A stretch of 41,443 nt of DNA from Fibrobacter sp. (GCF_017551775.1 NZ_JAFZKX010000092.1:1-41443); one strand, 5' to 3'; counted from the stretch's first letter, positions 1 to 12,208 are shown. The notes: generated by a model from the letters alone, not told the origin. Numbers and translations: made by a program.

Positions 1-1191
1 GCCACCCACGCCGAACGCAAGAAGCTCTTCGAAGCCGCCGGTAAGCGCATCGTGGAACTCTGCCACCAGTATTACGACTTGAACGACGAAAGCATCCTCC
101 CGCGCAGCATCGCCACGAAGGACGCCTTCGAAAACGCCATGCGCCTCGACATCGCCATGGGCGGTTCCTCCAACACCGTGCTCCACTTGCTCGCCGTGGC
201 CCAGGAAGCCGGCGTCGACTTCACCATGAAGGACATCGACCGCCTCTCCCGCAACACGCCCTGCATCTGCAAGGTGGCCCCGACCGTTCACAACATCCAC
301 ATCGAAAACGTGAACCGCGCCGGTGGCATCATGGGCATCCTCGGTGAACTCGACCGCATGGGCCTGCTCCACAAGGACGCCAAGACCGTTCACGCCAAGA
401 CCATTGGCGAAGCCCTGGAACTCAACGACCTCAAGCGCAACCCGACGGAAGAAGCTAAGCAGCGTTACCTCGCTGGTCCGGGCCGCAAGTACAACCTGGT
501 CGCATTCTCCCAGAACTTCATGTACCCGGATCACGACCTCGACCGCGCTAACGGCGCTATCCGCGACGGCGAACACGCCTACACCAAGGACGGCGGCCTC
601 GCTGTTCTGTACGGTAACCTCGCTGTGGACGGCTGCATCGTGAAGACCGCCGGCGTCGACGAATCCATCTTCAAGTTCACCGGTCCCGCCGTGGTGTTCG
701 AAAGCCAGGAAGATGCCGTGAAGGGCATTCTCGACCCGAACGTGGTGAAGGCTGGCGATGTGGTCGTTATCCGCTACGAAGGCCCGAAGGGTGGCCCCGG
801 CATGCAGGAAATGCTCTACCCGACCTCTTACCTCAAGAGCCGTCACCTCGGCAAGTCCTGCGCCCTCCTCACCGACGGTCGTTTCTCCGGCGGTACGAGC
901 GGCCTCTCCATCGGCCACGCTTCTCCGGAAGCCGCCAACAAGGGTAACATCGGCCTCGTGCACACGGGCGACGTGATTGAAATCGACATCCCGAACCGTT
1001 CCATCAACGTGCAGCTCACCGACGACGAACTCGCCGAACGCCGCAAGGAAATGGAAGCCCGTGGCGCCAAGGCTTGGCAGCCGGAAAACCGCGACCGTGT
1101 GGTGTCCAAGGCTCTGCAGGCTTATGCCGCTATGGCATCGAGTGCTGATAAGGGAGCCGTTAGAGACCTGTCTCTTATTGGTGTGAAGTAA
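1..1191 (+). CDS. ilvD: Dihydroxy-acid dehydratase, 3' part
   Basis: This is the C-terminal part of dihydroxy-acid dehydratase, which removes water from dihydroxy-acids to form the 2-keto acids of valine, leucine and isoleucine synthesis. The frame is open from base 1, so the true start lies outside the window; the GTG at 52 is internal. Visible IlvD/Edd motifs are [19 protein letters not shown] (a Cys expected to bind the Fe-S cluster), GGPGMQEML and [20 protein letters not shown]. About 396 residues are present out of the usual 550-620. The stop at 1189 is followed by a short repeat-like spacer and a hairpin terminator. The identification is secure; only the N-terminal part cannot be judged. 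Confidence 0.96.
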   Translation, partial: ATHAERKKLFEAAGKRIVELCHQYYDLNDESILPRSIATKDAFENAMRLDIAMGGSSNTVLHLLAVAQEAGVDFTMKDIDRLSRNTPCICKVAPTVHNIHIENVNRAGGIMGILGELDRMGLLHKDAKTVHAKTIGEALELNDLKRNPTEEAKQRYLAGPGRKYNLVAFSQNFMYPDHDLDRANGAIRDGEHAYTKDGGLAVLYGNLAVDGCIVKTAGVDESIFKFTGPAVVFESQEDAVKGILDPNVVKAGDVVVIRYEGPKGGPGMQEMLYPTSYLKSRHLGKSCALLTDGRFSGGTSGLSIGHASPEAANKGNIGLVHTGDVIEIDIPNRSINVQLTDDELAERRKEMEARGAKAWQPENRDRVVSKALQAYAAMASSADKGAVRDLSLIGVK

Positions 1192-1195
1192 AAAC

Positions 1196-1262
1196 AAATC
1201 CTTCGACTTCGAGCTACGCTCTCCGCTCAGGATGACACACTCGAAGCCGGGGTGACAATTCA
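1196..1262. repeat. Short intergenic repeat-like sequence
   Basis: The spacer after ilvD holds a weak inverted repeat (CTTCGAG at 1207-1213, CTCGAAG at 1240-1246) and the phrases CTCAGGATGACAC and CCGGGGTGACA. The second phrase recurs at about 40905 and 41200 in the right-hand spacer, so this is probably a degenerate copy of a dispersed intergenic repeat. No gene is visible here. Confidence 0.45.
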
Positions 1263-1273
1263 GGAAAGTCTCT

Positions 1274-1301
1274 GGTGACTCGTACTAACGAGTCGCCTTT
1301 T

Positions 1302-1303
<2 letters not shown>
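1274..1303 (+). terminator. Rho-independent terminator of ilvD
   Basis: A 9-bp stem (GGTGACTCG / CGAGTCGCC, one G-T wobble) with a 6-nt loop is followed by a run of T. It ends at the stop codon of the convergent histidine kinase gene, so it sits exactly between the two transcription units. Confidence 0.8.
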
Positions 1304-5281
<3,978 letters not shown>

Positions 5282-5285
<4 letters not shown>

Positions 5286-6352
5286 TGAGTCTGGTCCTTA
5301 AACAGTTCGTAGGTTGCGGGCAATTCATCGGCGATTGCAAGGAAGGCGTCGACCACGTCGGGATCGAACTGCGTCCCCTTCGCCTTTACAATCTCTCCAA
5401 CGGCAAACTGGTGCGGGTAGGCATCCTTGTAGGGCCTGCGCGAGACGAGGGCGTCGTACACGTCGGCTACCGCCATGAGGCGCGCTCCAACGGGAATCTC
5501 CTCGCCCTTGAGCCCGCTCGGGTAACCCTGTCCGTCCCAGCGTTCGTGATGGGCAAGCGCGATATCCGCCGCAATGCGCACCATCGGGTTGTCGTGCAGT
5601 TCCTTGGTGGCATCCATGAGCACGTCGTAACCCATTCTCGGGTGCTTGCTCATGATTTCACGTTCCTGCTCGTTCAGTTTTGCCGGTTTACGCAAAATTT
5701 CGTCTTCGATACCAACCTTGCCGATATCGTGAAGCGGGGCTGCCGTCGCATAGAAGTCCACATACTCGCTCGACGGGATGGCCTGCGTATACTTCGGGTT
5801 GTTCTGCAAGACCTCGGCGAGGCGCTGCACGATTACCTGAGTGCGCTTGATGTGACCGCCCGTTTCAGGATCGCGGAATTCCGCAAGCGATCCGAGACTC
5901 GTGAGCATGACCTTCAAGGTACGGCGCAAGTCGGCCGTCTTCTCGTCGACAAGTTCATGCAGGTGGTCGCGCTGGCGCTTGTATTCAAGCTGGTTCTTCA
6001 CGCGCAACAAAACGAGCTGCGGGTTGAACGGCTTCCCGATATAGTCCACCGCGCCCAAGTCAAGCCCGATCTGCTCACTTTCGTTATCCGATTTCGCAGT
6101 CAAGAAAAAGACCGGAATGTTCTTGAGTGATTCCATCCCCTTCATGGCCCTCATTGTTTCGTAGCCATTCATCTCGGGCATCATCACATCGAGAAGAATC
6201 AAGTCCGGCAGGACCTTTTCTGCGATTTCGATAGCCTTCTTACCATTCTTCGCAACAAAGACGTCATAGTGATCCATCAAGACATTTTCAAGGACTTCAA
6301 TGTTCGTCTTAGTATCGTCAACAACTAAAATTTTGGCTTTTGCCTGTTCCAT
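5282..6352 (-). CDS. Response regulator with HD-GYP domain (RpfG-like)
   Basis: A 356-residue regulator. Residues 1-120 are a REC domain (KILVVDD, phospho-acceptor Asp55 in [11 protein letters not shown], Lys in GKPF). A short coiled linker leads to an HD-GYP domain with HD at 208-209 (LHDIGKVGI) and [16 protein letters not shown] from His268. HD-GYP proteins hydrolyse cyclic di-GMP, and all the metal-ligand motifs I can see are intact, so phosphodiesterase activity is likely. It is the first gene of the operon and overlaps the kinase gene by 4 nt. The cognate kinase carries its own Hpt, which fits a His-Asp-His-Asp relay ending here. The ATG lies 6 nt from a TATATT -10 with no room for a leader. 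Confidence 0.94.
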
Positions 6353-6358
6353 AGCCCA

Positions 6359-6364
6359 AATATA
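6359..6364 (-). promoter_or_regulatory. -10 element, leaderless type, for the HD-GYP operon
   Basis: TATATT read on the minus strand, then 6 nt, then the ATG at 6352. The predicted transcription start coincides with the start codon. I see no good -35 consensus. Confidence 0.65.
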
Positions 6365-6395
6365 TGCTCAAAAAACCAAATAAATCAACCTGTTC

Positions 6396-6491
6396 TATTC
6401 CAAAATGGAATATGTATGTTTTTTTTAAACAACAAGTTACAGTTTTTTCAGTTCAGGAAGCTCCCAGCGCACCTTTTTTCACCAAAATGGA
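6396..6491. promoter_or_regulatory. Repeated CCAAAATGGA boxes in a divergent promoter region
   Basis: CCAAAATGGA occurs at 6400-6409, inside a palindrome TATTCCA-AAA-TGGAATA (6396-6412), and again at 6482-6491. The two copies are 82 bp apart, close to eight helical turns, in the 268-bp AT-rich gap between the divergent regulator operon and the GH43 gene. They could be operator sites; no binding protein can be named. Confidence 0.4.
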
Positions 6492-6544
6492 CAATTTTTC
6501 AACACAAAAAATCGCTGTATACACATTTTTTCGAAACGTAAATT

Positions 6545-6550
6545 TATATT
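6545..6550 (+). promoter_or_regulatory. -10 element of the GH43 gene
   Basis: TATATT, with predicted start near 6557, giving a leader of about 63 nt that contains a terminator-like hairpin and then the ribosome binding site. Confidence 0.55.
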
Positions 6551-6559
6551 GTGAAATAG

Positions 6560-6603
6560 CGGCTGCGCATAGGGAAGCGTGAGAGATCTTCAGCCGTTTT
6601 TTT
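6560..6603 (+). promoter_or_regulatory. Terminator-like hairpin in the GH43 leader (possible attenuator)
   Basis: CGGCTG (6560-6565) pairs with CAGCCG (6591-6596), followed by seven T (6597-6603). The 25-nt loop may hold a smaller CGC/GCG stem. The hairpin starts about 3 nt after the predicted transcription start, and the ribosome binding site follows the T-run by only a few nt. This arrangement would allow premature termination; regulation is an inference. Confidence 0.45.
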
Positions 6604-6620
6604 GTATACAGGAAAATGAC

Positions 6621-8483
6621 ATGAAAAAATTTTTCGCCACAGCCCTCGTCATGAATTTTGCGATTGCGGGAGTATCCTTTGCGCAGGATGATATCACTCC
6701 GTTCTGGCGCGCGGTCGATAGTCTGAACCTGGGCAACGCGGCAAACGACCTGTACGACGACCTCTCTCTCCTCGACACCATAAAGCTTGGCGGGAAGACC
6801 TTCCCCATCACCTGGCAAAGCAGCGACACACTCTTTTTGGGCCATGACGGCCACATCAACGGCAGGTTTGTCGGCGAGAACAAGGAAGTGACGCTCACCG
6901 CGACCGTACACGATGACATGTCCAACAAGAAACAGGACGTGGCGTTCAAGGTTTCCATCCACGGCTACGAGCCCTATTCCAACTACCTTTTCGCGTACTT
7001 TCCGGCCAACAACAACGAGAACATCTACTACGCGCTGAGCAACGACGGCTATAACTTTACCGTGATGAACAACGGGAACCGCGTGGTGGCCGCCGATACG
7101 GTGAGCATCAAGAAGGGACTCCGCGACCCGCACGTGCTGCGCGCGCCCGACGGATGGTTCTACATGGTGAATACCGACATGAAAAGCGACGAAGGCTGGT
7201 CGAGCAACCGCGGCATGGTTCTCATGAAATCGCGCGACCTTATCAGCTGGAAGCACGCCACAGTGCATTTCCCCGACAAGTATAAAGGCAAGAACTTCGC
7301 GAACGTGACCCGCGTGTGGGCCCCCGAAACGTTCTGGGACGACACCTACGACAACGGCGACGGCACCAAGGGCCGCCCACTCGTATACTTTTCGCTGTTG
7401 ACCAACGACGGCACCATCAGCTACGACAAGGTATTCTACGCCTACGCGAACAAGGACTTTACCGACCTGGAAGGCGACCCGGTACACTTCTTTGACCGCG
7501 GCAAGTCGACCATCGACATGGACATCGTCTACAATCCCATCGACAAGAAGTACCACGCCTTCTACAAGAACGAAGGCGACGGCGGCATCTGCAAGGTGAC
7601 CGCGAGCTCGCTCATGCCCAAGAGCGGATCCGCCACCGGATCGCAGTGGAGCAAGCCGAGCAAGACTTTGCAGCAGACGACCGAGGCCGTGGAAGGAGCC
7701 GGAGTATTCAAGCTCATCAACCAGAATTCCTGGGTGCTCATGTACGACTGCTACGCCAACAACCATTACCAGTTTACGAGCAGCCCGGACCTCGAAAACT
7801 TCAAGTTCGTGCAAGACACCAAGACGAGCGGCGCTTTCACACCCCGCCACGGGACCATTCTCCCGATTACCGCCGAAGAAACTGCTAAACTCATAAAGGC
7901 CTTCCCCATCAAGGATTTCGAACCGCGGGTGATCGACATCCCCGATTCCATCGGCGTGTGCGACGGCAAGAAGGTCGTGGGCCCGTGCAGCGGCACGAAG
8001 ATTGTCCCCTACGTGAAGGTCGGAGACGACGGCTGGAACGAGACACTCGATTTGATGGTTGCAAAGGGCGCCACGGTGCAGTTCGGCCCGCACCCGTGGG
8101 ACGGCAAAATTTGGAAATGGGAAGGTCCGGACGGTTTCAAGTCCACCACCCGCGAGAACACGCTCAAGAACGTGGATGGCGACAAGAGCGGATACTACAC
8201 GGTCACCTACACGAACGAGACCGGCTGCAAGAGCCAGGCGAGAATCAAGCTGGTCGTCGACGATCCGGACAAACCGTATAAGGAACCGGATACAACGACG
8301 CATATCGTCGAGCGCGGCATGAACTCTCTCGACCTCAAGATTTCCGGAAAGGTCGTCCGCACGGAATACTTCAGCGTCAACGGTCAAAAACTTCGGGCAA
8401 AACCGGATAATGACGGTGTATACATCAAAAAAGAAATTCTGGACAACGGAGTATCGAGAATTTCTAAAATACGCAGCCGCTAG
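6621..8483 (+). CDS. Secreted GH43-like glycoside hydrolase with Ig-like domains
   Basis: A 620-residue exported enzyme. A signal peptide (MKKFFATALVMNFAIAGVSF, cut near AQ-DD) is followed by an Ig-like region (about 30-115) and a five-bladed GH43-type catalytic region (about 120-420). Likely catalytic residues are base Asp169 in RDPH, modulator Asp299 or Asp301 in STIDMDIVY, and acid Glu358 in EGAGVFK; WAPETFWD also fits the family. Beyond residue 430 there is another Ig-like segment and a tail ending SRISKIRSR, resembling the basic terminal domains of Fibrobacter surface enzymes. Expected substrates are arabinose- or xylose-containing plant polysaccharides, but specificity cannot be read. 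The start is ATG 6621 behind AGGAAAA. The stop overlaps the convergent stop by 4 nt (CTAG). Confidence 0.82.
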   Translation: MKKFFATALVMNFAIAGVSFAQDDITPFWRAVDSLNLGNAANDLYDDLSLLDTIKLGGKTFPITWQSSDTLFLGHDGHINGRFVGENKEVTLTATVHDDMSNKKQDVAFKVSIHGYEPYSNYLFAYFPANNNENIYYALSNDGYNFTVMNNGNRVVAADTVSIKKGLRDPHVLRAPDGWFYMVNTDMKSDEGWSSNRGMVLMKSRDLISWKHATVHFPDKYKGKNFANVTRVWAPETFWDDTYDNGDGTKGRPLVYFSLLTNDGTISYDKVFYAYANKDFTDLEGDPVHFFDRGKSTIDMDIVYNPIDKKYHAFYKNEGDGGICKVTASSLMPKSGSATGSQWSKPSKTLQQTTEAVEGAGVFKLINQNSWVLMYDCYANNHYQFTSSPDLENFKFVQDTKTSGAFTPRHGTILPITAEETAKLIKAFPIKDFEPRVIDIPDSIGVCDGKKVVGPCSGTKIVPYVKVGDDGWNETLDLMVAKGATVQFGPHPWDGKIWKWEGPDGFKSTTRENTLKNVDGDKSGYYTVTYTNETGCKSQARIKLVVDDPDKPYKEPDTTTHIVERGMNSLDLKISGKVVRTEYFSVNGQKLRAKPDNDGVYIKKEILDNGVSRISKIRSR

Positions 8484-9094
8484 TTATTGCAAGCACGCCC
8501 GAGCTTGATGAAGGCGTTGACGGGGTCGGCGTAGTTCCAGATTCCGCCCAGCACGGAGATTCCCTGTAAAGGGAGTTTCTTAAATTCGTCCAGATTTTCG
8601 TGGTCGATTCCCCCGAAGGCGATTACGCGCGGGAGATTCTCGTTCGCGTTCTCGAATATGCGGGCAAATGACTGAGCCCCGAGAGTCTTTACAGATTCAA
8701 GTGCCGACTGCGGCTGATAAACAGGGCCGACAAGGACGGCGGAAACCCATTCGGGCAAATTCACGAGTTCTTCCGGGTCACGGCAAATCACGACGCAGTC
8801 GATGCGCTTCCAGCGTTCGGGAACATCGCCCGCAAGCACGCCCGCATCGACAACGCAACCGCGAACTTCCAGACGCTCCGCCATGTCGGGAGTGCCGCGC
8901 ACCCAAATGCGATCGCGGTATTCCAACGGGAGAGAAAGGAGCCAGCGGTCATATTCGCTTTCGCTCGCGGAAGGAGCGCCCCCGCGGCCACGCTTTTGCA
9001 AGATGAGCCTCGTGAGCCCACGCTTGAACATTTCCTCGATGTCATCGAACTCGGAGGAGAAATTGTCAAGGCATGTCGATAGCCAAAGCCGCAT
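8480..9094 (-). CDS. ThiE/TenI-family protein
   Basis: A 204-residue TIM-barrel protein of the thiamine phosphate synthase/TenI family. Visible family features are the phosphate-binding end of the barrel (VIAFGGID and GISVLGGIW), the VGPVYQ segment and the N-terminal LILQKR strand. ThiE joins hydroxymethylpyrimidine and thiazole phosphates, while TenI is a thiazole tautomerase. The sequence is divergent and no thi genes are adjacent, so the choice is open. The ATG lies 6 nt from TATATT, with no leader and therefore no TPP riboswitch. It converges on the GH43 gene, sharing the CTAG that provides both stops, and diverges from the small acidic gene. Confidence 0.72.
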   Translation of the reverse strand: MRLWLSTCLDNFSSEFDDIEEMFKRGLTRLILQKRGRGGAPSASESEYDRWLLSLPLEYRDRIWVRGTPDMAERLEVRGCVVDAGVLAGDVPERWKRIDCVVICRDPEELVNLPEWVSAVLVGPVYQPQSALESVKTLGAQSFARIFENANENLPRVIAFGGIDHENLDEFKKLPLQGISVLGGIWNYADPVNAFIKLGRACNN

Positions 9095-9100
9095 ATCCGC

Positions 9101-9106
9101 AATATA
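9101..9106 (-). promoter_or_regulatory. -10 element, leaderless type, for the ThiE/TenI-like gene
   Basis: TATATT on the minus strand, 6 nt before the ATG at 9094. Confidence 0.65.
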
Positions 9107-9151
9107 GTTTTTTGCCCCTCACAAAACTGCGCTTTTTTCACCAACATTTAT

Positions 9152-9157
9152 TATATT
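9152..9157 (+). promoter_or_regulatory. -10 element, leaderless type, for the small acidic gene and hflX
   Basis: TATATT at 9152-9157, then CTACGC, then the ATG at 9164. The divergent minus-strand -10 lies only 46 bp away. Confidence 0.65.
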
Positions 9158-9163
9158 CTACGC

Positions 9164-9367
9164 ATGGAAGAAACAATAGACAGTTCCGCAAAGAACGAAG
9201 CCCAAGGCAATGCGCCCGAGGCCGAAAACAAAGCGCAAGCCGACGTGCAGAACAATGCACAAGCAGGTGCGGAAGACCTCGCGAAACTCGCCGATGCGAC
9301 AAGTTCCGAAGGGAGCAGCATCAACAGCGAAGACTACTGGTTCCTGAAACTGAACGGAAATTGCTAG
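9164..9367 (+). CDS. Small acidic protein of unknown function
   Basis: A 67-residue protein that I do not recognise. The first 50 residues are rich in Glu, Ala, Asn and Gln and look disordered. The end is different, with aromatic and hydrophobic residues (EDYWFLKLNGNC) and a terminal Cys. There is no signal peptide or membrane segment. The gene is supported by a well-placed -10 (TATATT, 6 nt from the ATG) and by its position 7 nt upstream of hflX in the same direction, so the two probably share a transcript. It could be a small GTPase partner or simply an upstream frame that couples hflX translation. It is not in frame with hflX. Confidence 0.6.
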   Translation: MEETIDSSAKNEAQGNAPEAENKAQADVQNNAQAGAEDLAKLADATSSEGSSINSEDYWFLKLNGNC

Positions 9368-9374
9368 AACATAG

Positions 9375-10553
9375 ATGAAACAGCCCGCAGAACATAAACA
9401 GGAAAAGGAACGCTGCATTCTCGTGGGGATTTCCACCCCGAAGATTCGAAACTGGATGGCAAGCGAACAGCTTGCGGAACTCGGGCGACTCGCCGAAACT
9501 GCAGGCGCAGTCGTCGTCAAGAGCTTCTTGCAGCGCGTCCAGAATTTCAACCCGGCCACCCTCATCGGCGAAGGCAAGGTGAACGAAGTCAAGCGCGCCC
9601 TCGAAGAAGAAAACGCGAAGATGGTCGTGTTCGACGACGACCTTTCCGGCTCGCAGGTGCGCAACCTGGAACAGCGGCTCCCCGGCATCAAGGTGCTCGA
9701 CCGCACGGGCCTCATTCTCGATATTTTCGCGAAACACGCCATCACGGCAGAGAGCCGCCTGATGGTGGAAGTCGCGCAGTTGCAGTACATGATGCCGCGC
9801 CTCACCGGTGCATGGACGCACCTTTGCCGCCAGCACAACGGCGGTATCGGCACCAAGGGCCCGGGCGAAACCCAGCTGGAAACGGACCGCCGCATGATCC
9901 GCAAGCGCATTCAGGAACTGAAGAAAAAACTCGAGAAAATCGAGGAGGCGCGCGAAAGCCAGGCCGAAAACCGCAACGACATTTTCCAAGTGGGCATCGT
10001 CGGCTACACGAACGCCGGCAAGTCTACGCTCACCAACCGCCTGACCGGTGCCGACGTGTACGTGGAAGACAAGCTGTTCGCGACCCTCGACAGCACGACG
10101 CGCAAACTCTACCTGGACGGAGAAAACATCATACTCTCCGATACCGTCGGGTTCATCCGCAAACTCCCCCACAACCTCATAGAGACCTTCAAGAGCACGC
10201 TCGGAGTGGCCGCACATGCGGACTGCATTCTGGAAGTCGTTGACGGGAGCGCGCCGGACTACCGCGACCACCTAGAAGTCACGCACAAGACGCTCGAAGG
10301 CATCATCGACAAGGAAACGCCCCGCATCCGCGTGTTCAACAAGGCCGAAATCTGCGACGAGGCGCGCCGTACCGAACTTCGGGAAAACTACCCCGAGGCA
10401 ATCCAGATAAGCGCCCGCGAAAACATCGGGATGGAAAGGCTCAGGGCCGCATTCAAGGAGCAGCTCGAAGCCTGGAAAAAGCGCAGGTTCGCCCGCGAAG
10501 AGCAGAAAAGGGAACGCGCCGAAGCCCCATGGCCGGAGGCACCTGCGGTATAA
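9375..10553 (+). CDS. hflX: Ribosome-associated GTPase HflX
   Basis: HflX is a GTPase that binds the large ribosomal subunit and splits or rescues stalled ribosomes. The N-terminal HflX domain (about 15-125, with the glycine-rich NPATLIGEGKV) is followed by the linker motif GGIGTKGPGETQLETDRR and a helical coiled segment. The G domain begins near 205: G1 GYTNAGKST at 210-218, G3 DTVGF and G4 NKAE. The length of 392 residues is normal for the family, with a short charged tail. It follows the small acidic gene by 7 nt and precedes pgpA by 28 nt. No strong Shine-Dalgarno is visible before ATG 9375, which suggests coupling to the upstream gene. Confidence 0.95.
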   Translation: MKQPAEHKQEKERCILVGISTPKIRNWMASEQLAELGRLAETAGAVVVKSFLQRVQNFNPATLIGEGKVNEVKRALEEENAKMVVFDDDLSGSQVRNLEQRLPGIKVLDRTGLILDIFAKHAITAESRLMVEVAQLQYMMPRLTGAWTHLCRQHNGGIGTKGPGETQLETDRRMIRKRIQELKKKLEKIEEARESQAENRNDIFQVGIVGYTNAGKSTLTNRLTGADVYVEDKLFATLDSTTRKLYLDGENIILSDTVGFIRKLPHNLIETFKSTLGVAAHADCILEVVDGSAPDYRDHLEVTHKTLEGIIDKETPRIRVFNKAEICDEARRTELRENYPEAIQISARENIGMERLRAAFKEQLEAWKKRRFAREEQKRERAEAPWPEAPAV

Positions 10554-10574
10554 ACCAGCGACCAGCAACAAGAG
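10554..10574 (+). repeat. Degenerate heptanucleotide repeat in the hflX-pgpA gap
   Basis: Directly after the hflX stop the sequence reads ACCAGCG ACCAGCA ACAAGAG, three 7-bp units of the form ACNAGNN. The last unit supplies the AGAG of the pgpA ribosome binding site. Related heptads occur at 12155-12185 and 12255-12268. Confidence 0.5.
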
Positions 10575-10581
10575 GCCAAAT

Positions 10582-11178
10582 ATGAATCGCGATGAACTGA
10601 AAGAGAAATACGGAAAGAAGCGTGTGCCGCACGAATGGCGCAAGACGGACTGGTTCACCACTCTCGTCGTGACGTTTTTCGGTTCGGGAATGAGCCCGAA
10701 GGCACCCGGCACCATGGGAAGCCTCGCCGCCGCGATTGTCGCCTACCCCATGGCCATCCTGAGTTCCAGATACTGGTTCCAGTACACCCACGTCATCAAC
10801 GAGCAGACCACCGGCACCCGGTCTTACGGGCTATTCCTCGTCGCGGCCCTCATCGTATTCTTCGCCTCTATCCCGTTCGTGAAAAAAGCGATGAAGGATA
10901 CCGGCACCGAAGACCCCGGCTGGATCGTCATTGACGAAGTCTGCGGCATCTTCATGAGCCTCGCATTCATTCCGGCCGAAATCATCATCGCCCACCCCTG
11001 GATTCTGGCCGCCGCGTTCGGGCTGTTCCGAGTCTTCGACATCCTGAAACCGCTCGGAATACACAAATTTGAGAAATTCCCCGGAGCCTGGGGCGTGATG
11101 GCGGATGACCTTCTGGGCGGATTCTACACAGGAATCCTGATCTGGCTCAGTTTCATCGCTTTTCCCTTTCTAGGCTAG
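10582..11178 (+). CDS. pgpA: Phosphatidylglycerophosphatase A
   Basis: PgpA removes phosphate from phosphatidylglycerophosphate to give phosphatidylglycerol in the inner membrane. The 198-residue protein shows the family pattern: GSGMSPKAPGTMGSLAA near residue 40, a membrane segment, DPGWIVIDEVCGIF with the acidic metal-binding residues, FRVFDILKPLG, and WGVMADDLLGG near the C-terminus. A charged N-terminal stretch of about 30 residues precedes the core. It follows hflX by 28 nt, with AGAGG upstream of the ATG. Its TAG stop directly abuts the stop of the convergent DUF2279-like gene, with no visible terminator between them. Confidence 0.92.
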   Translation: MNRDELKEKYGKKRVPHEWRKTDWFTTLVVTFFGSGMSPKAPGTMGSLAAAIVAYPMAILSSRYWFQYTHVINEQTTGTRSYGLFLVAALIVFFASIPFVKKAMKDTGTEDPGWIVIDEVCGIFMSLAFIPAEIIIAHPWILAAAFGLFRVFDILKPLGIHKFEKFPGAWGVMADDLLGGFYTGILIWLSFIAFPFLG

Positions 11179-12132
11179 CTAGAACTTAATCGGGTAAAGC
11201 AAGAACCAGTGGAATTCCGGATAAACTTGTATTGCCGGGGCGGGCAGCTTGAAGTAATTCAGGTACTTGATGAGCGAGCGCGCTAAACGGCTCTGCGGGC
11301 GGAAAGCCTCAAGGTCGTAGTCGATGGCAAGATAAACTTCGCGACGCCTATCCGCGTCATCCGCATGGAAATCCATCGCCTTTTCGTTGATGCTCAACCC
11401 CGCGGCGAACGCAAGCCAGCTCGGATAATACTTCTGCACCACCGAAGGCAAAAGGCGGTACGGCTTGAAAGAGGCCCAGAAAGTCTGGTTCACGTAGTCG
11501 TCGGTAAAAATCGCTTCGCCACGATGGGTCGTCTTGTCGTAGTAGTACGTGGTATTGATCCAGTAACTCCACTTGAGGTCCACATACTTGAAAACAGGCA
11601 CATAGCGTTCCGCCATCGGCAAAAATCCGCCCAGGGTTCCTGACAGCACGTCAAATATGCTGAAGCCCCAAGCAGGCGAATAGCCGTCCTTCACGTCGAT
11701 AGCGATATGCGTCGCCATTGCGGAAAGGCCAGCGAACAGGTAAGACTTGAATTCCGAAAGGCCGGCCCAGCGGTAGCCTTCATAAAAACTCTCACCGAGA
11801 ATCACGCCGGCGGCAAAATGCCCGAACTTGTCCAAGTTCAGCGCATAATCGAAATCGTTCTCGAAATGGAAATGGCTTGAATCGTTATCCCACCAGCCCT
11901 TCGCAAACACGAACACATAGGCGGCCGCATAAGACGAAAGCGTTATTCCGCCAACAGCCCCCGCCTTCCACCAAGAAACCTCAGACTTAATATCAACGGA
12001 ATCCTCGCTGCGGTAATCCCATGTGGAATCACGCCAGGTCGGCGGGTCGAAAGGAGCCGCCAGAACCGGCTGCGCGAGGCAAGCCAACGCAAACGCAAAA
12101 ACAGCAAAACATTTTGAAAGTGAAAATTTCAC
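11179..12132 (-). CDS. Exported DUF2279-like (YfiM-type) protein
   Basis: A 317-residue exported protein with a clear signal peptide (MKFSLSKCFAVFAFALACLA, cut near VLAA). The middle part contains NLDKFGHFAAGVILGESFY and HIAIDVKDGYSPAWGFSIFD with several short hydrophobic helices, the pattern of DUF2279/YfiM-type envelope proteins. The C-terminal half is rich in Tyr, Trp and Phe and may pack in or at the outer membrane. Function is unknown. The start is GTG, 7 nt from a TATCTT -10, another leaderless-type arrangement. The gene is monocistronic and ends against pgpA. Confidence 0.62.
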   Translation of the reverse strand: MKFSLSKCFAVFAFALACLAQPVLAAPFDPPTWRDSTWDYRSEDSVDIKSEVSWWKAGAVGGITLSSYAAAYVFVFAKGWWDNDSSHFHFENDFDYALNLDKFGHFAAGVILGESFYEGYRWAGLSEFKSYLFAGLSAMATHIAIDVKDGYSPAWGFSIFDVLSGTLGGFLPMAERYVPVFKYVDLKWSYWINTTYYYDKTTHRGEAIFTDDYVNQTFWASFKPYRLLPSVVQKYYPSWLAFAAGLSINEKAMDFHADDADRRREVYLAIDYDLEAFRPQSRLARSLIKYLNYFKLPAPAIQVYPEFHWFLLYPIKF

Positions 12133-12139
12133 GCCCGTA

Positions 12140-12145
12140 AAGATA
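12140..12145 (-). promoter_or_regulatory. -10 element, leaderless type, for the DUF2279-like gene
   Basis: TATCTT on the minus strand, 7 nt before the GTG start at 12132. Confidence 0.5.
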
Positions 12146-12154
12146 GATTTTTAT

Positions 12155-12185
12155 GGTTAATAGTCAATGGTCGCTGGTTACTAGT
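12155..12185 (+). repeat. Degenerate heptanucleotide repeat
   Basis: Four to five 7-bp units in register: GGTTAAT, AGTCAAT, GGTCGCT, GGTTACT, then AGT. The consensus is RGTYNNT. On the other strand this reads ACTAGTA ACCAGCG ACCATTG ACTATTA ACC, matching the heptads after hflX. A shorter stretch (ACTAGCA ACTATTA) lies at 12255-12268 beside the fabF stop. Similar heptads are known from cyanobacterial intergenic repeats. Confidence 0.55.
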
Positions 12186-12208
12186 TTTTCCATCAAGAAG
12201 AACAAAGC

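Noticed and set aside
6453-8387. Minus-strand open frame (644 codons) opposite the GH43 gene
   Set aside because: The plus strand has a signal peptide, GH43 motifs and a ribosome binding site. The antisense product is low-complexity Val/His/Arg sequence.
9095-9163. TPP riboswitch upstream of the ThiE/TenI-like gene
   Set aside because: The gap is only 69 bp, is shared by two divergent promoters, and the predicted transcript has no leader.
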